A DNA stretch of 64,000 nt from Eudromia elegans (taxonomy: Eukaryota; Chordata; Aves; Tinamiformes; Tinamidae). Shown in pieces: positions 35,485-46,990 of the stretch. The stretch spans positions 1,619,338-1,683,337 of the forward strand of contig PTEX01000006.1 of assembly GCA_003342815.1 (NCBI GenBank). Reading direction: 5' to 3'. The translations under genes and the position numbers were made by a program. The notes beneath the pieces were generated by a model that saw nothing but the letters and a program-made list of their open reading frames with translations, made no database searches and was not told the DNA's origin. The number at the start of each line of letters is the position of its first letter. The stretch's first letter is position 1.

Positions 35485-36320
35485 CAAAGGTAGGTGTGTG
35501 AGTGCGTGTGCCTGCATGTAACACGTGTATGGAGCTGGGGTGACACACCAGCGACATCCCCTCCCTGAGTCCCTCGTAGCAATACGGTCTGCAGACCTCC
35601 AGATCACGAAGCACCACGTTGCAGGCAGTGCAGACACTGCATCATGAGATGTGCCAGGCAGGGAACCGCAGCGTGGGATGGACCGGGCTCATCCTCCCTG
35701 TCCTTGGCCCCTGTTTGGGGGTAGCTGCAGCTGGGCCTCTCCGTGCAGCCTCCCCTCCCTCTATTGCAGCAGCTGGAGGTGCAGGAAGAGGGATAGCAGA
35801 GGGATGACCACCACACTGATGCCTAAACCCCTTCAGTGTGAAGAGAACCCCTGTAATGCTCTGCCAGCCTGTCCTTCCCTGCATCCTTCACATTGTGACG
35901 CATTACAGCCAAGCTCAGAGGTTCATAGGGCTCAAAATCACCTGGCACTTTTGTAGGTGATTACATCTGTCCAACGAATTTCCCGTATGATTTGTTCACA
36001 TTCACAATTTTGTTGTTATTGTTTTGTTTTGTTTAAGCTGCAACAGATCTTGAAACTAAGCAAGGCCTCATGGTTTCAAAGGGTTTAAAAATGCCTCTTG
36101 GTGGAGTACATATAGCTGTTTGCCTCACTTGAAATAATCTGCAAGGGTTTTTTTCTTTTTTTTTTTTAATCTGAATTTCTCCAGCTCCAGCTCAAAGCCA
36201 GAGAATTTTGTTTTATCTTTGCCAGGCCAAAGCCCTTTGCTATCAAAATATCCCTGTTAATGTTTAGAGGCTGGCAGCTCTTGACTTTCATCCAATAAAC
36301 CAACTAGACCAAGCATCTCA
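35485..36320 (+). other. TNFAIP2: Probable 3' UTR of the TNFAIP2-like gene
   Basis: No further coding sequence follows the TAG. The stretch runs to the first AATAAA on the + strand (36294-36299). The true end depends on which signal is used. It includes short T-runs around 36,147-36,168. Confidence 0.4.
36294..36299 (+). terminator. Candidate polyadenylation signal AATAAA
   Basis: The first canonical AATAAA downstream of the TNFAIP2-like stop codon, about 810 nt after it. It lies at the beginning of a segment that looks conserved. Assignment to this gene is by position only. Confidence 0.4.
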
Positions 36321-38842
36321 GGTTAAAAATCATAGTCCCTTTCCTCGTCCTCTGCTCTCCAGTGTCACCGTTTATTTATAGTTCCCATGTTTGCATATCA
36401 GGGATGAGTTACGCAGAGATGTGACCTGGGGCCTCCAGGCATAAGTAGGCAGCAGGTTACCCTGTTACAGGGAGAGAAAGCAATTAGAGAAACAATTAAT
36501 AATCAAGCAAAGTCTCCCTACTTAATGAGAACGGAGTCTGATGTAAAAAGCTGGCTATCAGTTACTCACTTTAGTACCCTCCTTTAAATATAATGACTGT
36601 GGCAGGCACCACCTTTGCTTTATGAAAGATGTTCAGGAAAATGTTTTTTGGTGACTCTGAGCTCTTTAGCCTCCTTACTACTGAAATCCCCTGTGCAGAG
36701 GCCTCCCAGACCTACAAATCCCAGCTGGGTCTCCATGGGGTCTCCTCTGCAGCCCAGATCCATAGTTTCAGCTCAGAGGCCCAGGCTCTCGGGTAGCAGG
36801 ACCTGTGGACTCGGGGATGGCGCTTGCTCTTGGGAAGGCTCTTCCCCTGCCCGTCCCAGCCCCTCGGCTTTGCGCCCTGCCTGCAGGAGTGCTGCTGTCA
36901 TGCACGTATGTCCAGATGCAGAGACAGGAGCTCTTGGAAGCGTTGTCCTGGGTTGTTTTACGTGTCAGCAGGAGCTGCTCTCCCAGCTGAGCAGTGACTG
37001 GGTTTGACTGGTGTGGGTAGAGAGTGGCTCAGTGCAGCAGATACCCATGGGTGCCACAACCCAGAGTAGCCACGAATGGGACATTTACAGCTGAGAAATG
37101 TGTTCAGGAGGCTGCGTGTAGGAAGGCGCTTCTGCTGCCTGACCCCCTCACCCGTGCTGATGAACACTATTTACTTACATATCTTTTTTTCTTGGTTTCA
37201 CTCAGATCCGCTGTGAGAAGCAAGAGGTGTCTGCCCCCTGGCAGCCCTGCAAGCCCAGCTCCTCGGGAGCCCTGGCCAAGGGGCAGAGAGCCTCCTTGGG
37301 TGGTTCCAGGACAGCCCCGCAGACCGAATCCCGGCCTCCCGCACAGAGGCCAGGCGCATTGAAGCGGAGCCCCCTTGCCATGCCATTTCCTGGAGAGCCT
37401 CCTGGCTGCCCTGCCAGGGTGGCACCAGTGACAGCCCCACGCAGGGGGAGGCCCCAACACTCTCACGTGCAAGTGGCCAGTTCGGCTGGGGAAGCACCGG
37501 TCTTCTCTTGGAGCCTGCGGGCCTGCTGGCTTTGTCTTTCCTAGAGGTAGTGCTGAAGTTTCATCCAACGGAGCTTCCATAGGAAACATACAAGACCTCC
37601 CCTGATGTCCTGGTCACATTTGTTCTAAGTGTAACTCCTTGGTACTCGCGTGGCTCTTGGTGAACGGGATTTTTGGTTGCCCTCCCGTTGGACATTCCCG
37701 TTCAGGGAAGGGTCTGTGGCCGCAGGAGTGCTGTGTGTGCGTGCCGAGAGCCAGCCGGCTCGTGCCTGGTGCTCCGTGTGCCCCTGGCGGATGTGGCTGC
37801 TTCTCAGGGGGGTTTCTGGAGTGCAGACCCCCTGTCCTGTGCGGAGCACCGAGCCGTGCAGGGGGCCAGCGATGGCACGCCTTTGGGGAGGAATCCTCAC
37901 AGCGGCAGCCTTGCCGTGGCCCTTAGTGCCCATGGCCTGCGTGAGGTTTCCCAGAATGGGAGGATGCCAGGGCGCTGGCTGGGTTGGGATGCTCCTTGTC
38001 TGGGGGCTCTCAGCACGCTTCCCTGTACCACAAGCCTTGACCTTCCCGAACGTCCCACAGGGATGCTGCCAGCTCGCCCAGCACACGGGCCCTTTCCCAG
38101 CCCTCTGCACCTGGAACCTCTGCGCCAGGTTCCCCATTCCCAGGTTTCACCAGGACCCCTTGGTGCCAGGAAGCACCAGCAGCCGGTGATGGCAACATCC
38201 AGGAGGTGGGAAAATCCTGACAGCAAAGTGGACACATCTTTGGCCAAGCGCTTTCCTCCACATCAGCTCCAGCCCTGAGCCTTCCAGCTGGGAAGTGGGG
38301 CCTGGCCCCGCTGTGGGGCTGGTGGGTGCTAAGGAGCAGCAGATCCTGGTGTCCCACTGCTCCCAGTGTGACCCACAACTCCAGGGATGACCACAGCTCC
38401 CGGCACATCCCACTGCTCGTGGAGTGTCCCACAGCACCCTATGAATCCTGCAGCTCCCAGTGCATCCCACAGCTCCCAGTGCATCCCAAAGCCAGGCCAG
38501 AGGACAAGCAGACCCAGAAGGATACACTGCTGGTGCCATCTAGTGGAACTGGGACAGCTGGAAAGAGCCGTGGCTCTTTCGTATTTATTATTTGTTATTA
38601 TTTGTATTTGCTGTTATTTCTATTATTGCGGGGTAGGGCAGGGGTCTTGCTGCCTGCAGAGCCCTGCGCGTCCTGCCGGGAGCGCTTCCCGCAGCCCGAT
38701 ACAGCAGCAAGAGGATGGAAAGGGAAGGGAGACACGAGGGTGGCCCGAGCATCCCTGCAACGGCGGAGCGTCCGCTCCGCTCTCAGCGCGCGTCACCTTC
38801 CGAGTGACACGGTGTGCGGGGCGGTGCTCACCCCAGTGTGAT
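36321..38842. other. GC-rich intergenic DNA downstream of the gene
   Basis: The first 280 bp are AT-rich and look like unique, possibly conserved sequence. From about 36,650 the DNA is GC-rich and open frames overlap on both strands (for example 37625-38278), which is typical of low stop density and not of coding. A (TTATT)-type microsatellite lies at 38,583-38,630, and a CpG-dense patch with alternating cgc/gcg words at 38,755-38,832. Confidence 0.5.
38345..38490. repeat. Small imperfect minisatellite
   Basis: Two perfect 19-bp copies of cagctcccagtgcatccca lie at 38451-38469 and 38470-38488. They are preceded by several degenerate copies built from 'cagctccc', 'gcatccca' and 'tgtcccac' words. 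Confidence 0.7.
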
Positions 38843-39125
38843 TACACAGGACCACAGGATGGTTGAGGCTGGAAGGGACCCCTAGAGGTCATCTAGTCCC
38901 ACCCCCTGCTCCAGCAGGGTCACCTAGAGCACAGGGTGGCATCCAGGTAGGATTTGAAGATCTCCAGAGAAGGAGCGTCCACAACCTCTCTGGGCAGCCT
39001 GTTCCAGGGCTCTGGCACTCTCACTGTCAAGGAGCTTTTCCATGAGTTCCTGTGGAACTTTTGGTGCTTCAGTTTGTGACCATTTCCTCTTGTCCTGTCA
39101 CTGGCCACCACTGAATAAAAAGCTC
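38843..39125 (-). mobile_element. CR1 LINE 3' fragment, antisense
   Basis: On the + strand it reads ttacacaggaccacaggatgg with the ggaagggacccctagaggtc and atctagtcccaccccctgct blocks, then 'gatctccagagaaggagcgtcc', 'cctgttccagggctctggca' and 'tgtcctgtcactggccacca'. Read on the minus strand it gives the familiar CR1-derived peptide with SVVASDRTRGNGHKL. Truncated after 39,115-39,125. Confidence 0.93.
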
Positions 39126-41399
39126 TGTGTTGCTTGGCCTCTTCTCCCTTCTTCTGGGTCCATTTCCTCTCTCTTGTCCCTCAGCTCCACATCTGTCAGC
39201 TCCCCTTTTCTCTCCAGTGGTCTGACTAAGAAAGATAAACCAAATAAATGGAGAACAATTCCCTTCAAGCTGTATTTAGCTTTCATCAGTGAGCAGAAGC
39301 CCTGTGCTCCTGCAGCTGACTGTAGCGCGGCGCCTCCTGTCCCTGCGGGGCTCCCGCGCCGCCTGGCTGGGGGCTCTGCACCCAGCACTGTGGAGCAATA
39401 CTCTATTTCCACCCAAAAGTTTGCAAGGGTTGCAATTTCCAGCCTGTCCCCAGCGGGTTCCCCAGCTGCCTCTCTCCCTCTCTCCGGATGGAGCAGGTCT
39501 CCTCGCTGGGAGGTCCGTTTGCTGCTGCCCCCCACATTATGGAGCACATGCAGCTGCCAAACCCCTGTGCACGTCTGTCCTGCTCTGCCTCAGCGCACGC
39601 TCTGCACAGGGGCCTCTGCTTCCTGCCCAGAAGGGCTGCTGCGAAATGGATGGCAGTTTGTAAGCAATTAAAATAACTTGGCTGGGCTTCCACCAGCTGT
39701 TGGGGAAAAACAAAGCACACCTCAGGAATGCAGCGTTTTCAAGGAGCCGGAGCAGCCAGGGCTGACCGGAATGCTATGCTATAGCATAGAATTTTGCAGG
39801 GTTTTGTGAAGAATAAAAAGCAAATCCTCTCCGACTGACTCTCACTGACTTGTAGCCTCCCAGCTTCTGCATGCTGGTCTTTTTTGTTCCCAACAGCACA
39901 GCCTTGTGCTGGAGGATTTCATTCCCCGGAGAGAGACTCAGCTCATGGGTCTGCTCTTATCAGGCCAACATCAGTCACATCAGGTGTTGTGGAGAGCAAG
40001 TGCCCAAAGCCCTGAAATTCCGGGTCTGCATTTCATTTTCTCTGGCATTGCAACACAGGCAGCACAATAGCAGGACTGGCCCCATGCGAGTGCCCGTCTG
40101 TGTGTGCAGCTCTGCGCTGCGCCCACCCAGGACGCCCGTCTTGCACAGGATCCCCCTGCCCCACAGCATCCACAGGGGTGCACAGCCCTTTCCTTGGCCA
40201 GCTCAGCCCTGTCCTCTCTTCCCTCACCCGAGTGATACCTGGTCTGGTAGGACCTGGAGACCTTACTGTGATCCTGAATGTTTCCTGCGAAGCTTTGGAT
40301 GAACTGTCTTCCATAGCCTGTCCAGACCCCTGGGACGTGGCCCTGGGTCAGCTGCTGGGACACGAGGGTTATGGCCCCAGGGATCCTCCTTGTGAGCAGC
40401 GGCACACAAAGAATTGCACAGAAAGAGACCTCTCACCTGTAGACAGGCAGGCAAGGGCAAGACTGCGAGGGTAAGGCTCTGCACTGTGGGCACTGCACCC
40501 TTCTTTGCACACAACCACCTCGCATTTTCAACAGGACGAGCTGTTAAGGTAAGACCTTGTTTTTCGGCCAACCCCATGGCCGTGATTCCCCCACGGAAGG
40601 TCTGACTCCTCTTCAGAGCCTGCTCACTGCTCCCTGCTCTCCAGGCCTACTCCCAACACCTCCCCATGGACAGAAGCCTTTTCCGCCAAAGAGCAGGTCG
40701 CTGGTGCGGCCTGGAAAGTGCTTTTGATGTGAAATTGGAAACAGCCACTAGATGGGGATAAAAGCTGCTAAAACATCTGGGGCTGTGCACAGCCAGGGCA
40801 GGGCAGCCCTCTGCTGAGGCCTCATCCTTCACTGCTGCAGGGCAGGGAGGGAGAGATGGCTTCTATGAACTTATTTCTCTGCAATAAAGTGACGTTCTTG
40901 GAGTTTGAATCCCCTCCATGAGAGGTGTTGGCCATTGCAGAGCGCTGCTCCAAGCTTCTCCTGGCCATTGCCATGGGGCCAGGCAATAGGTAGGATGCTG
41001 CAAGCTCTGCTAGGAGCTTTGTGGCTGACGACAGGGATCGGGTGCCCACTGAGCTACCTGAGGCTAGAGCACGAGGCCCATCCTGATCAACAAGACCCAT
41101 CGGGGAGCAGGTTCCTGCCTGCCAAACTGCCCCCCTTCAAAGCTGTCAGCACTGGGGCTGCCTAGCGGGAGCCTTTCCCTGCCCTAAATAAGAGCAACCG
41201 CTGGGATTCACCCACCTCGTGCATTGGATTTTCTGCACACCAACTTGTTGTGTTTTAATTCTGTTTTTTCCCCTTGGCCAGTGATAATCTGTGGTGAGAA
41301 AGAAAGCCCCGCTTCCACAAAGGAGGATGCAAGCAGAGACTGAAATAGCATGGGAGCAGCACGGGAAAACCTCTCGGTTCCCCTGGGGCTGGGTGCTCG
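39126..41399. other. Intergenic GC-rich DNA, no gene recognised
   Basis: Long overlapping open frames occur on both strands (39289-39663, 39871-40302, 40100-40474) without family similarity or convincing splice structure. A 16-bp perfect palindrome lies at 39774-39789. Confidence 0.5.
39774..39789. repeat. 16-bp perfect palindrome ctatgctatagcatag
   Basis: A self-complementary sequence without a loop, next to a partial repeat of atgctatgct. It has the form of a dimeric protein-binding site or a chance duplication. Confidence 0.8.
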
Positions 41400-41595
41400 G
41401 TGCCTCCCTGCAGCCGGGTGGCCGCGGGGTCCCGGGACCGCATGGGCTCCAACGGCGCCTGCTCCCAGCGCGGCGGCAGCACCGGGCACCTCCGTGAGGA
41501 ACGCGCACGGAGGGCAGGGGTGAGCGACGCGGCCGCGCGAGGCGGCGTGGGGCTGGCACGGAGCCCTCCGCTCTGCTGTGTCACCCCCGGGTCTT
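41395..41595. promoter_or_regulatory. CpG-dense island, candidate promoter
   Basis: The most CpG-dense stretch of the window, roughly two dozen CpGs in about 200 bp, including gcggccgcgcg near 41,530. CpG islands usually mark promoters in birds, but no first exon could be assigned on either strand. Confidence 0.4.
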
Positions 41596-42841
41596 TGACG
41601 ACCAGCCCCGCCAGCTGCTTCCCATTGCAATTCTGCTTTTAGAAGACGGAAACCAAACCTGTCTAGGAGACTGAAATTAAAAATAGTCACAATTGAGATA
41701 TTTTCTCCAAGGTTGTCTGATAATTGCTTGGGCCAGGTTTGCTTTGTGGATGCAGTGGAAAAGGCCTCTGTGTACCAGACTTGCTGTGGGAAGGGAAGAG
41801 GGTTTGGGAGACGGGGACTGCAGGGGAGAAGGGCCGAACCGCTGCTGCCCCAGCTGGGCCGCAAGGTGAGGGGCTCTGACGGGGCTTCCTCTTCTGACCG
41901 CTCCAAACAAGGGCCCTGGAGGAGCAGAGCGCTGCTAGCGAACCTTCGGCATTCCCAGTGTACAAGGAAGCCATCCACCAGCAGCTTCCTGAGGGAGCTG
42001 CTGGAAAACAGCCATTGTGCAACCAGGGCTTGGGATCAAAGCAAGGCCAGGGCTGAGTTTATCCCGAAACACCCGTGCCGGTTGGAAGTGGAGCTCCACG
42101 CTTCCCCTCAGGGCAGGATGGACCCAGGCCAAGCACCAGCAGGGTCAATCCGACACCAGGCCGGGCCAGAGCAGTCCCGGAGCAGAGGTGACCGCCCGTG
42201 GGGCAGCAGCAGCAGCAACGCTGCAGCTCCCGGCTGTAGGACCCACCCGTGGGATCCTGGAAACAGCCGTACGTGCTCGTGTGGGTTGTTTTGTGAAGTG
42301 AAACAGGATCCTCCACCTTGAGGGCTACAATTAGCTGTGGTATCAGCCCTCGCAGCCTGGGGTGAAGCGTGTGCCTGCCCCGTTTCGGCCGCCCGTGGTG
42401 GACCCCGAAGTGATGCTCGATGAGGAGGTGCGGCCTTGTGCGTGTCCCCAGCACGCTCCGCTCCCCTCGCCTCCGGTGACAGCCCCATCCCACATGTCTC
42501 AGCTGCCGCCCTGTATCTCTGGGGACACCGGGCAGCTCCCAAGTCGAACCACCTACCTTGCAAGAGCCACCCTGTCTCGGTGTGGAGCAGCGGGGTATGG
42601 CCCCACTCGCAGGGAAGCACAAGCTGCAGGCTCTGGCGTGGGAACAGCACGGAGCTCCTGCAGTGCGGACCTGCCTTGGGGCCCCAGCACGGCCTGTGGT
42701 CTCGTGGAGAAGCGGGGTCTTGTGTCCTTGCTGCCTGCCCCTCCCTGCCCGGGGTGTCCGTGCTCGTCTGCGCTCTGACGGGCTGTTTGGACGTCTGAGG
42801 ATGAGGTGACCTGCTGCAAGGCAAGTGGTGACATCCGTGTC
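41596..42841. other. GC-rich intergenic DNA, no gene recognised
   Basis: Several long open frames lie on both strands at the same place (41713-42321 on +, 42059-42847 and 42108-42824 on -). Overlap on both strands and lack of domain signatures argue against coding. A short (agc)n run lies near 42,205-42,218. Confidence 0.5.
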
Positions 42842-43240
42842 AATCACAAAAAGCAGACGTGGAGGGGACCTTCAGAAATGACGTTTCTGCCTCTCCCAGG
42901 GCAGGGTCAGTCTGGCCCTAAGGTCTCTCTGGCAAAATATTTGCCTGGTCTGGCCTTAAATATATCCAGAGAGGGCATGCAGTGATGTGGCACGCCACTC
43001 TGCACCATCCCATTGCCTCTCTTTGCAGACTGCAGCTCAGTCTCAGCCTGCTACATTTAATTCCCTTCTCTCGAGAAGCATTCATTACCCGTTTGAGGGC
43101 CAGATCTCTTCTCCCCAGTCTTTGCTAATTAAACAACGCCGGTTCCTTCAACACTTTCTCAGCCATCACCTTTTCCAGATTGCCAGTCAAGCTTTCTGTT
43201 GTCTTTTCGACACTCTTTTTGGCACTCTGGTGCCAAGCGT
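42842..43240 (-). mobile_element. Ancient decayed CR1-like fragment, antisense
   Basis: Degenerate matches to antisense CR1 occur in the right order: 'ggaggggaccttcagaaatg', 'ttaaatatatccagagaggg', 'ccattgcctctctttgcag', and then a block resembling the 'cttctcttctccaggctgaacaaaccc...ctcagcctttc' region. Divergence is high, so the ends are approximate. Confidence 0.45.
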
Positions 43241-43659
43241 AGGCGCCCTATAGTAGCCAAGCTTTGATGGTGATAACTGGAGCAAGAAAGTCACCTTTAA
43301 TCTTGTGCAGGTGTCACTCGCTTTTTTGCAGGTCCCAGCAAGATATTTCCTTTTTGTTTGCAAAAACATGTTGACATAGCTTGCTTGTGACCCTTCATTA
43401 TCGCAAAGTGTTTGGATATTTTTGCGAAGCTCTTACTGAGCTGGTCACTTCCTCCCTGTTTTCTTCTGGTTGTTTATTCCTATGCCATTGCGCTATGTTA
43501 AACTAGTTCTGGCTGAATTGCATCCTGTTGATTTTTTCCCCTAGATGATGGCAAGATCAAATCCTATTCCCTCTCAGGCGCCCACCAGGCTTGAAGTCTC
43601 CGAAGCTCTTGTGCTTCTCCTCTGGCCTTGGTCATCCAAATTGGGAATGAAACAAGTGG

Positions 43660-43885
43660 ATAATGACGGGCCCCGGACAGAGTGCCGGGCGCCGCGCTCG
43701 GTGTCTCTGTGCAGGTCTGCTCTCTGCGTGTGCATCGAAGCGGGTTTGCAGCTGCCTCCCCGGAGCTGGTGTGTGCAGCGCAAGAGAAGGGTGGTGGCTC
43801 CGAGGCTGGTGCCAGGCCAGCAGTGAAACCCGTGCCCGCGCTGCCGAGCGCGGGACCTGCTGCCGAGCACGGGGACGGCGTTTGA
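43660..43885. promoter_or_regulatory. CpG-rich patch
   Basis: About 225 bp with roughly 20 CpGs, within the GC-rich plateau. Overlapping frames are open on both strands (43545-43826, 43663-44133, 43574-43912 minus). No exon can be assigned. Confidence 0.3.
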
Positions 43886-46734
43886 CCATGGCAAAGACAT
43901 TGCCCGCGTCACGTGTGAGAGCGATGCTGGAGAGAGCGTCGGAAGCCTCGCTGGAGTCCAGATTCACAACATCTGTAGCTGTTCTGCTCACACTGAGGGG
44001 GAACTCCTGCCGTGGAAGGAAAACAAATTGTTTTAACCGAGTTTGTCCTGAGCGAATCTGTTTTGGTTTATTGCCTGTTATCTTTCTTGTGCTTAAAACT
44101 GTTTATTTTTACCAAGATTGTTCCAAGAAATAACTCCATGACTTCTTTCCTCCTTCCTCCTCAAAGATCAGTGTTGCTTGCCCTTTCCAAGAGAAGCCCA
44201 CTCCTCTCAAATGCATCAACGGGTGGCTGTGAGATGGCTCCCACCAGCTTTCTAAACACGTGATGCTGGGACAGGGCAGCATGTTGAAACCCATCCCTGC
44301 AAAGACCCATTTTGCTCAGGCTGCAGTTGGATATGCAGTTCGTTAGCTCTTTCACTTACTTTTTGGCAGTGTGCTTGGTGTGAGTGTCCTCGCTGCTTGT
44401 CCCCCCACCCTGTCCTAGTGCAGCTGTTTGGGCAGCTGCCTTGCAAGCCACGTGGAGGTCTGCTTGGGGACAGGACTTGCAAAGCAAAGCAAATGTCTAA
44501 TGTTTAGTGCAGAAGGGTTCACAGCACGGCACCGCTCACGATGAGGAGCCCTGGGAAGGGGGTCTGAGTAGCAGAGCTGTGGAGTGATGGAGTTTGCTGA
44601 AACCAGCATTGCTCCTGGGACAAATGTGCCTCCAACCAGGTTCTACAGCCTTAGGGAGGTTTGTCCTGCTCCAGCCCTCTGCCAGGGGGTTTGTCCCACC
44701 GGGATGGAGCTGCAGGTCACCTTCCTCATGAAGGCGGGAGTTAAAAGGGCAGCAGGTACCCGTCCCAATCCTTGGCTGTCCGTCCCATCACCCGCAGAGC
44801 ACTGACAGCCCTGCTCCTCTGCTGCTTTTCATCCCTTGCTCTGTGCTTGCAGCTATCGGTGCTTTGCCTTTTCAGCTGCTCCACAGATGCTTGTGATGTA
44901 GTTTTATGTCAAACTACTGAAATGTTAACAACTGTAGGCTTTCTCTGCAATTTCCCCTTAAACTTCATGAGATTAAGGAATTTATGATTCAGCTGAGTTC
45001 CCATCATGCTTCCCATCCTCCTTCTGCCCTGGGATATTTCTTCATACCTTTGAGGAGCTGCCAGCTCCGCAAAATTCCACCCTTCCCCTAGACTGACCTG
45101 TCCCGGGGTCCCTGTTATCGCGTCTGAATCTCTGGAATCTGCTTCCACCGAGTTCATTTCCCAGCTCCCGAGGATCGCAGCCTCTCGTTTCACCACCCCT
45201 GTTGCCTAGAGCACCTTTCTGCTCCTCGCCTGCAGCCGCCCTTTGCAGTCAGTCTGCAGCATGGGTGGCTCCTGCGATATCCATGCCCTGGCCCGGAGAG
45301 GCTCCCGGCCTCCTGCCCCACAGCGGCTGCCCACGGGAGAAGCCTCATTCCTGCAGCGGGGGCGGCACTGTTGGACCCTCCAGGGTTAAGCTGTGTGTTC
45401 AGAGCTCTCTATTCCCAGCCCAGCACAGTGCTGTGGCTTGTAGCTAAGGGCTGGCATGACTGGAAGGATACGGGAAAAGAAGCGATTCAAGGAAATCACA
45501 TGGTCTCTCCAAGCATTTGGTAACAGGCAAAGCTGGCAGCTGTAATGGAAGCTCAGTTTTCTGCATGCTTTAGGGACCGTGTCAAAACATAGCTGTTGCT
45601 ACGGCTAAACGCAGAGTGTAGGCTGAGTCATTTGGTAGGAAAACTTTACCCTTCCCAGAGGAGAAAATTTTTTGGTCCATGAAGAAATGAGAGCGAGCTG
45701 TCTTGAGGGGATTGCACTCTGGTTTCACTCAGACACGCTCTGATTTTCTTTTTCATAAATGTAAAGATGCTTATATTGACCTCAAGTGTGTATACAATGC
45801 TGGGCTCCCAAGGTTTCAGCACTGAAGAATTCCCTGTTAGTCTCAGAAAGGATGGAGCCAGGGTTTTCCCTTCTGGCCATACGCGATGACCAGGGACATG
45901 GTCCTCTGCTGGCTCATGTTGCCTCTGGTCCTCGTGGTGCTGCAAGGCTCAGCTAGCACAACTAGGGCAGGGCGGCACCAACACCCACCGAGGTGCTGGG
46001 CCACCGGATGCTCTAAAGAGGAAATATGTCACCAAAATAACCTTGAAATGCAATGCAAAGAGAAGGGACTTGCCCAGAGCTTTTTTTATTCCCTGCTTTG
46101 TTTTGCCCAGCTCTTTGCATTGCAAAAAAACCACTTTGTCTTAGGGGAACAGCCCTGGTGATGTCTCTGCAGAGCCTTCAGTGCTTTTCCAGGGCAAAGG
46201 CAGCATGGGCAGGCCCAGGGGTTGCACCTAAGCTGCACAAATGCTTTTGGGCACAGGTGACTTGCCTCTAAGAGGGCTGTTACTTGGAGAAGACAGGCTT
46301 GTCAAAGAGCAGTGCCTGCAGGCACTGACTGGTGGTCAGTGTATCCCTCATTAAGCAAGACCGACCCTGATACTCAATGCACTGGTTGCTGAGGGATGGA
46401 GACACAGGAGAGACATGAACAGCTGAGCCCAACGCTGTCTTAATCTCCTCCTTGGGTTCAGCTCTGTGCCAGTGTGAGTGTAACTCTGTGTGAAAAGTGT
46501 GTTCTTACTCCTCGTCTGCACATCCGGGTGATAATGGACAATATGAGGCATTCCCAGCACAACTTGGGATTTGAGCAACATCTGCTGTGTTGGTAATAGA
46601 GGCCCCTTTCAAATAAGTGACTGCCTACAATTACTTGAATATATATTTTTGTAAAAATTAATGTCAGTACCATTACAGGTACTGTGGAGACACTCATCAG
46701 GAATGACAGAGCTGAACTCAATAGTGCCAGGTGA
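43886..46734. other. Intergenic DNA, no gene recognised
   Basis: The only notable frame is at 45886-46161, whose first 25 residues resemble a signal peptide. Nothing else supports a gene. The sequence tgcctgcaggcactg near 46,314 recurs near 49,606. Confidence 0.5.
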
Positions 46735-46990
46735 CAGACCAGAGGGAAACAACCACAGTCTGTGATTTTGGTTGTTTAGGTTCAAAATTAGGGAAAAACC
46801 TCCTCCCTAGTAGGCTGATACAACCCAGAGAGGTGGTCATGTCTTTTTCTTACAGCTTTTCAAGATTTTGCTAGACAAAGGCATGGGCTGACCTGATCTT
46901 ATTTTGGGAATGGTCCTGTTTTAAACGGGAAAATGGACAAAAACAAGCCAAGGTCCCCTTCCAGCAGTAGTGTAATCCTGAGCTGTGTGG
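46735..46990 (+). mobile_element. Decayed CR1 LINE 3' fragment, sense
   Basis: Ordered degenerate matches to the CR1 3' region: 'agggaaaaacctcctcccta', 'cagagaggtggtcatgtct', 'cttttcaagattttgctaga', 'gggaatggtcctgttttaaa' and 'aaggtccccttccagcagta'. It lacks a clear 8-bp terminal repeat, so it is an old copy. Confidence 0.6.

Noticed and set aside
37625-38278. Overlapping open frames of 170-201 codons on both strands
   Set aside because: They coincide in GC-rich DNA with low stop density, overlap in several frames, and show no domain or splice structure.
41208-41978. 256-codon minus-strand open frame over the CpG island
   Set aside because: Its length reflects the CpG island composition. 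The peptide is Ala/Arg/Pro-rich without a known motif.
42059-42847. 262-codon minus-strand open frame
   Set aside because: Low-complexity Arg/Gly/Pro-rich composition from GC-rich DNA. Frames on the other strand are equally open and no family is recognisable.
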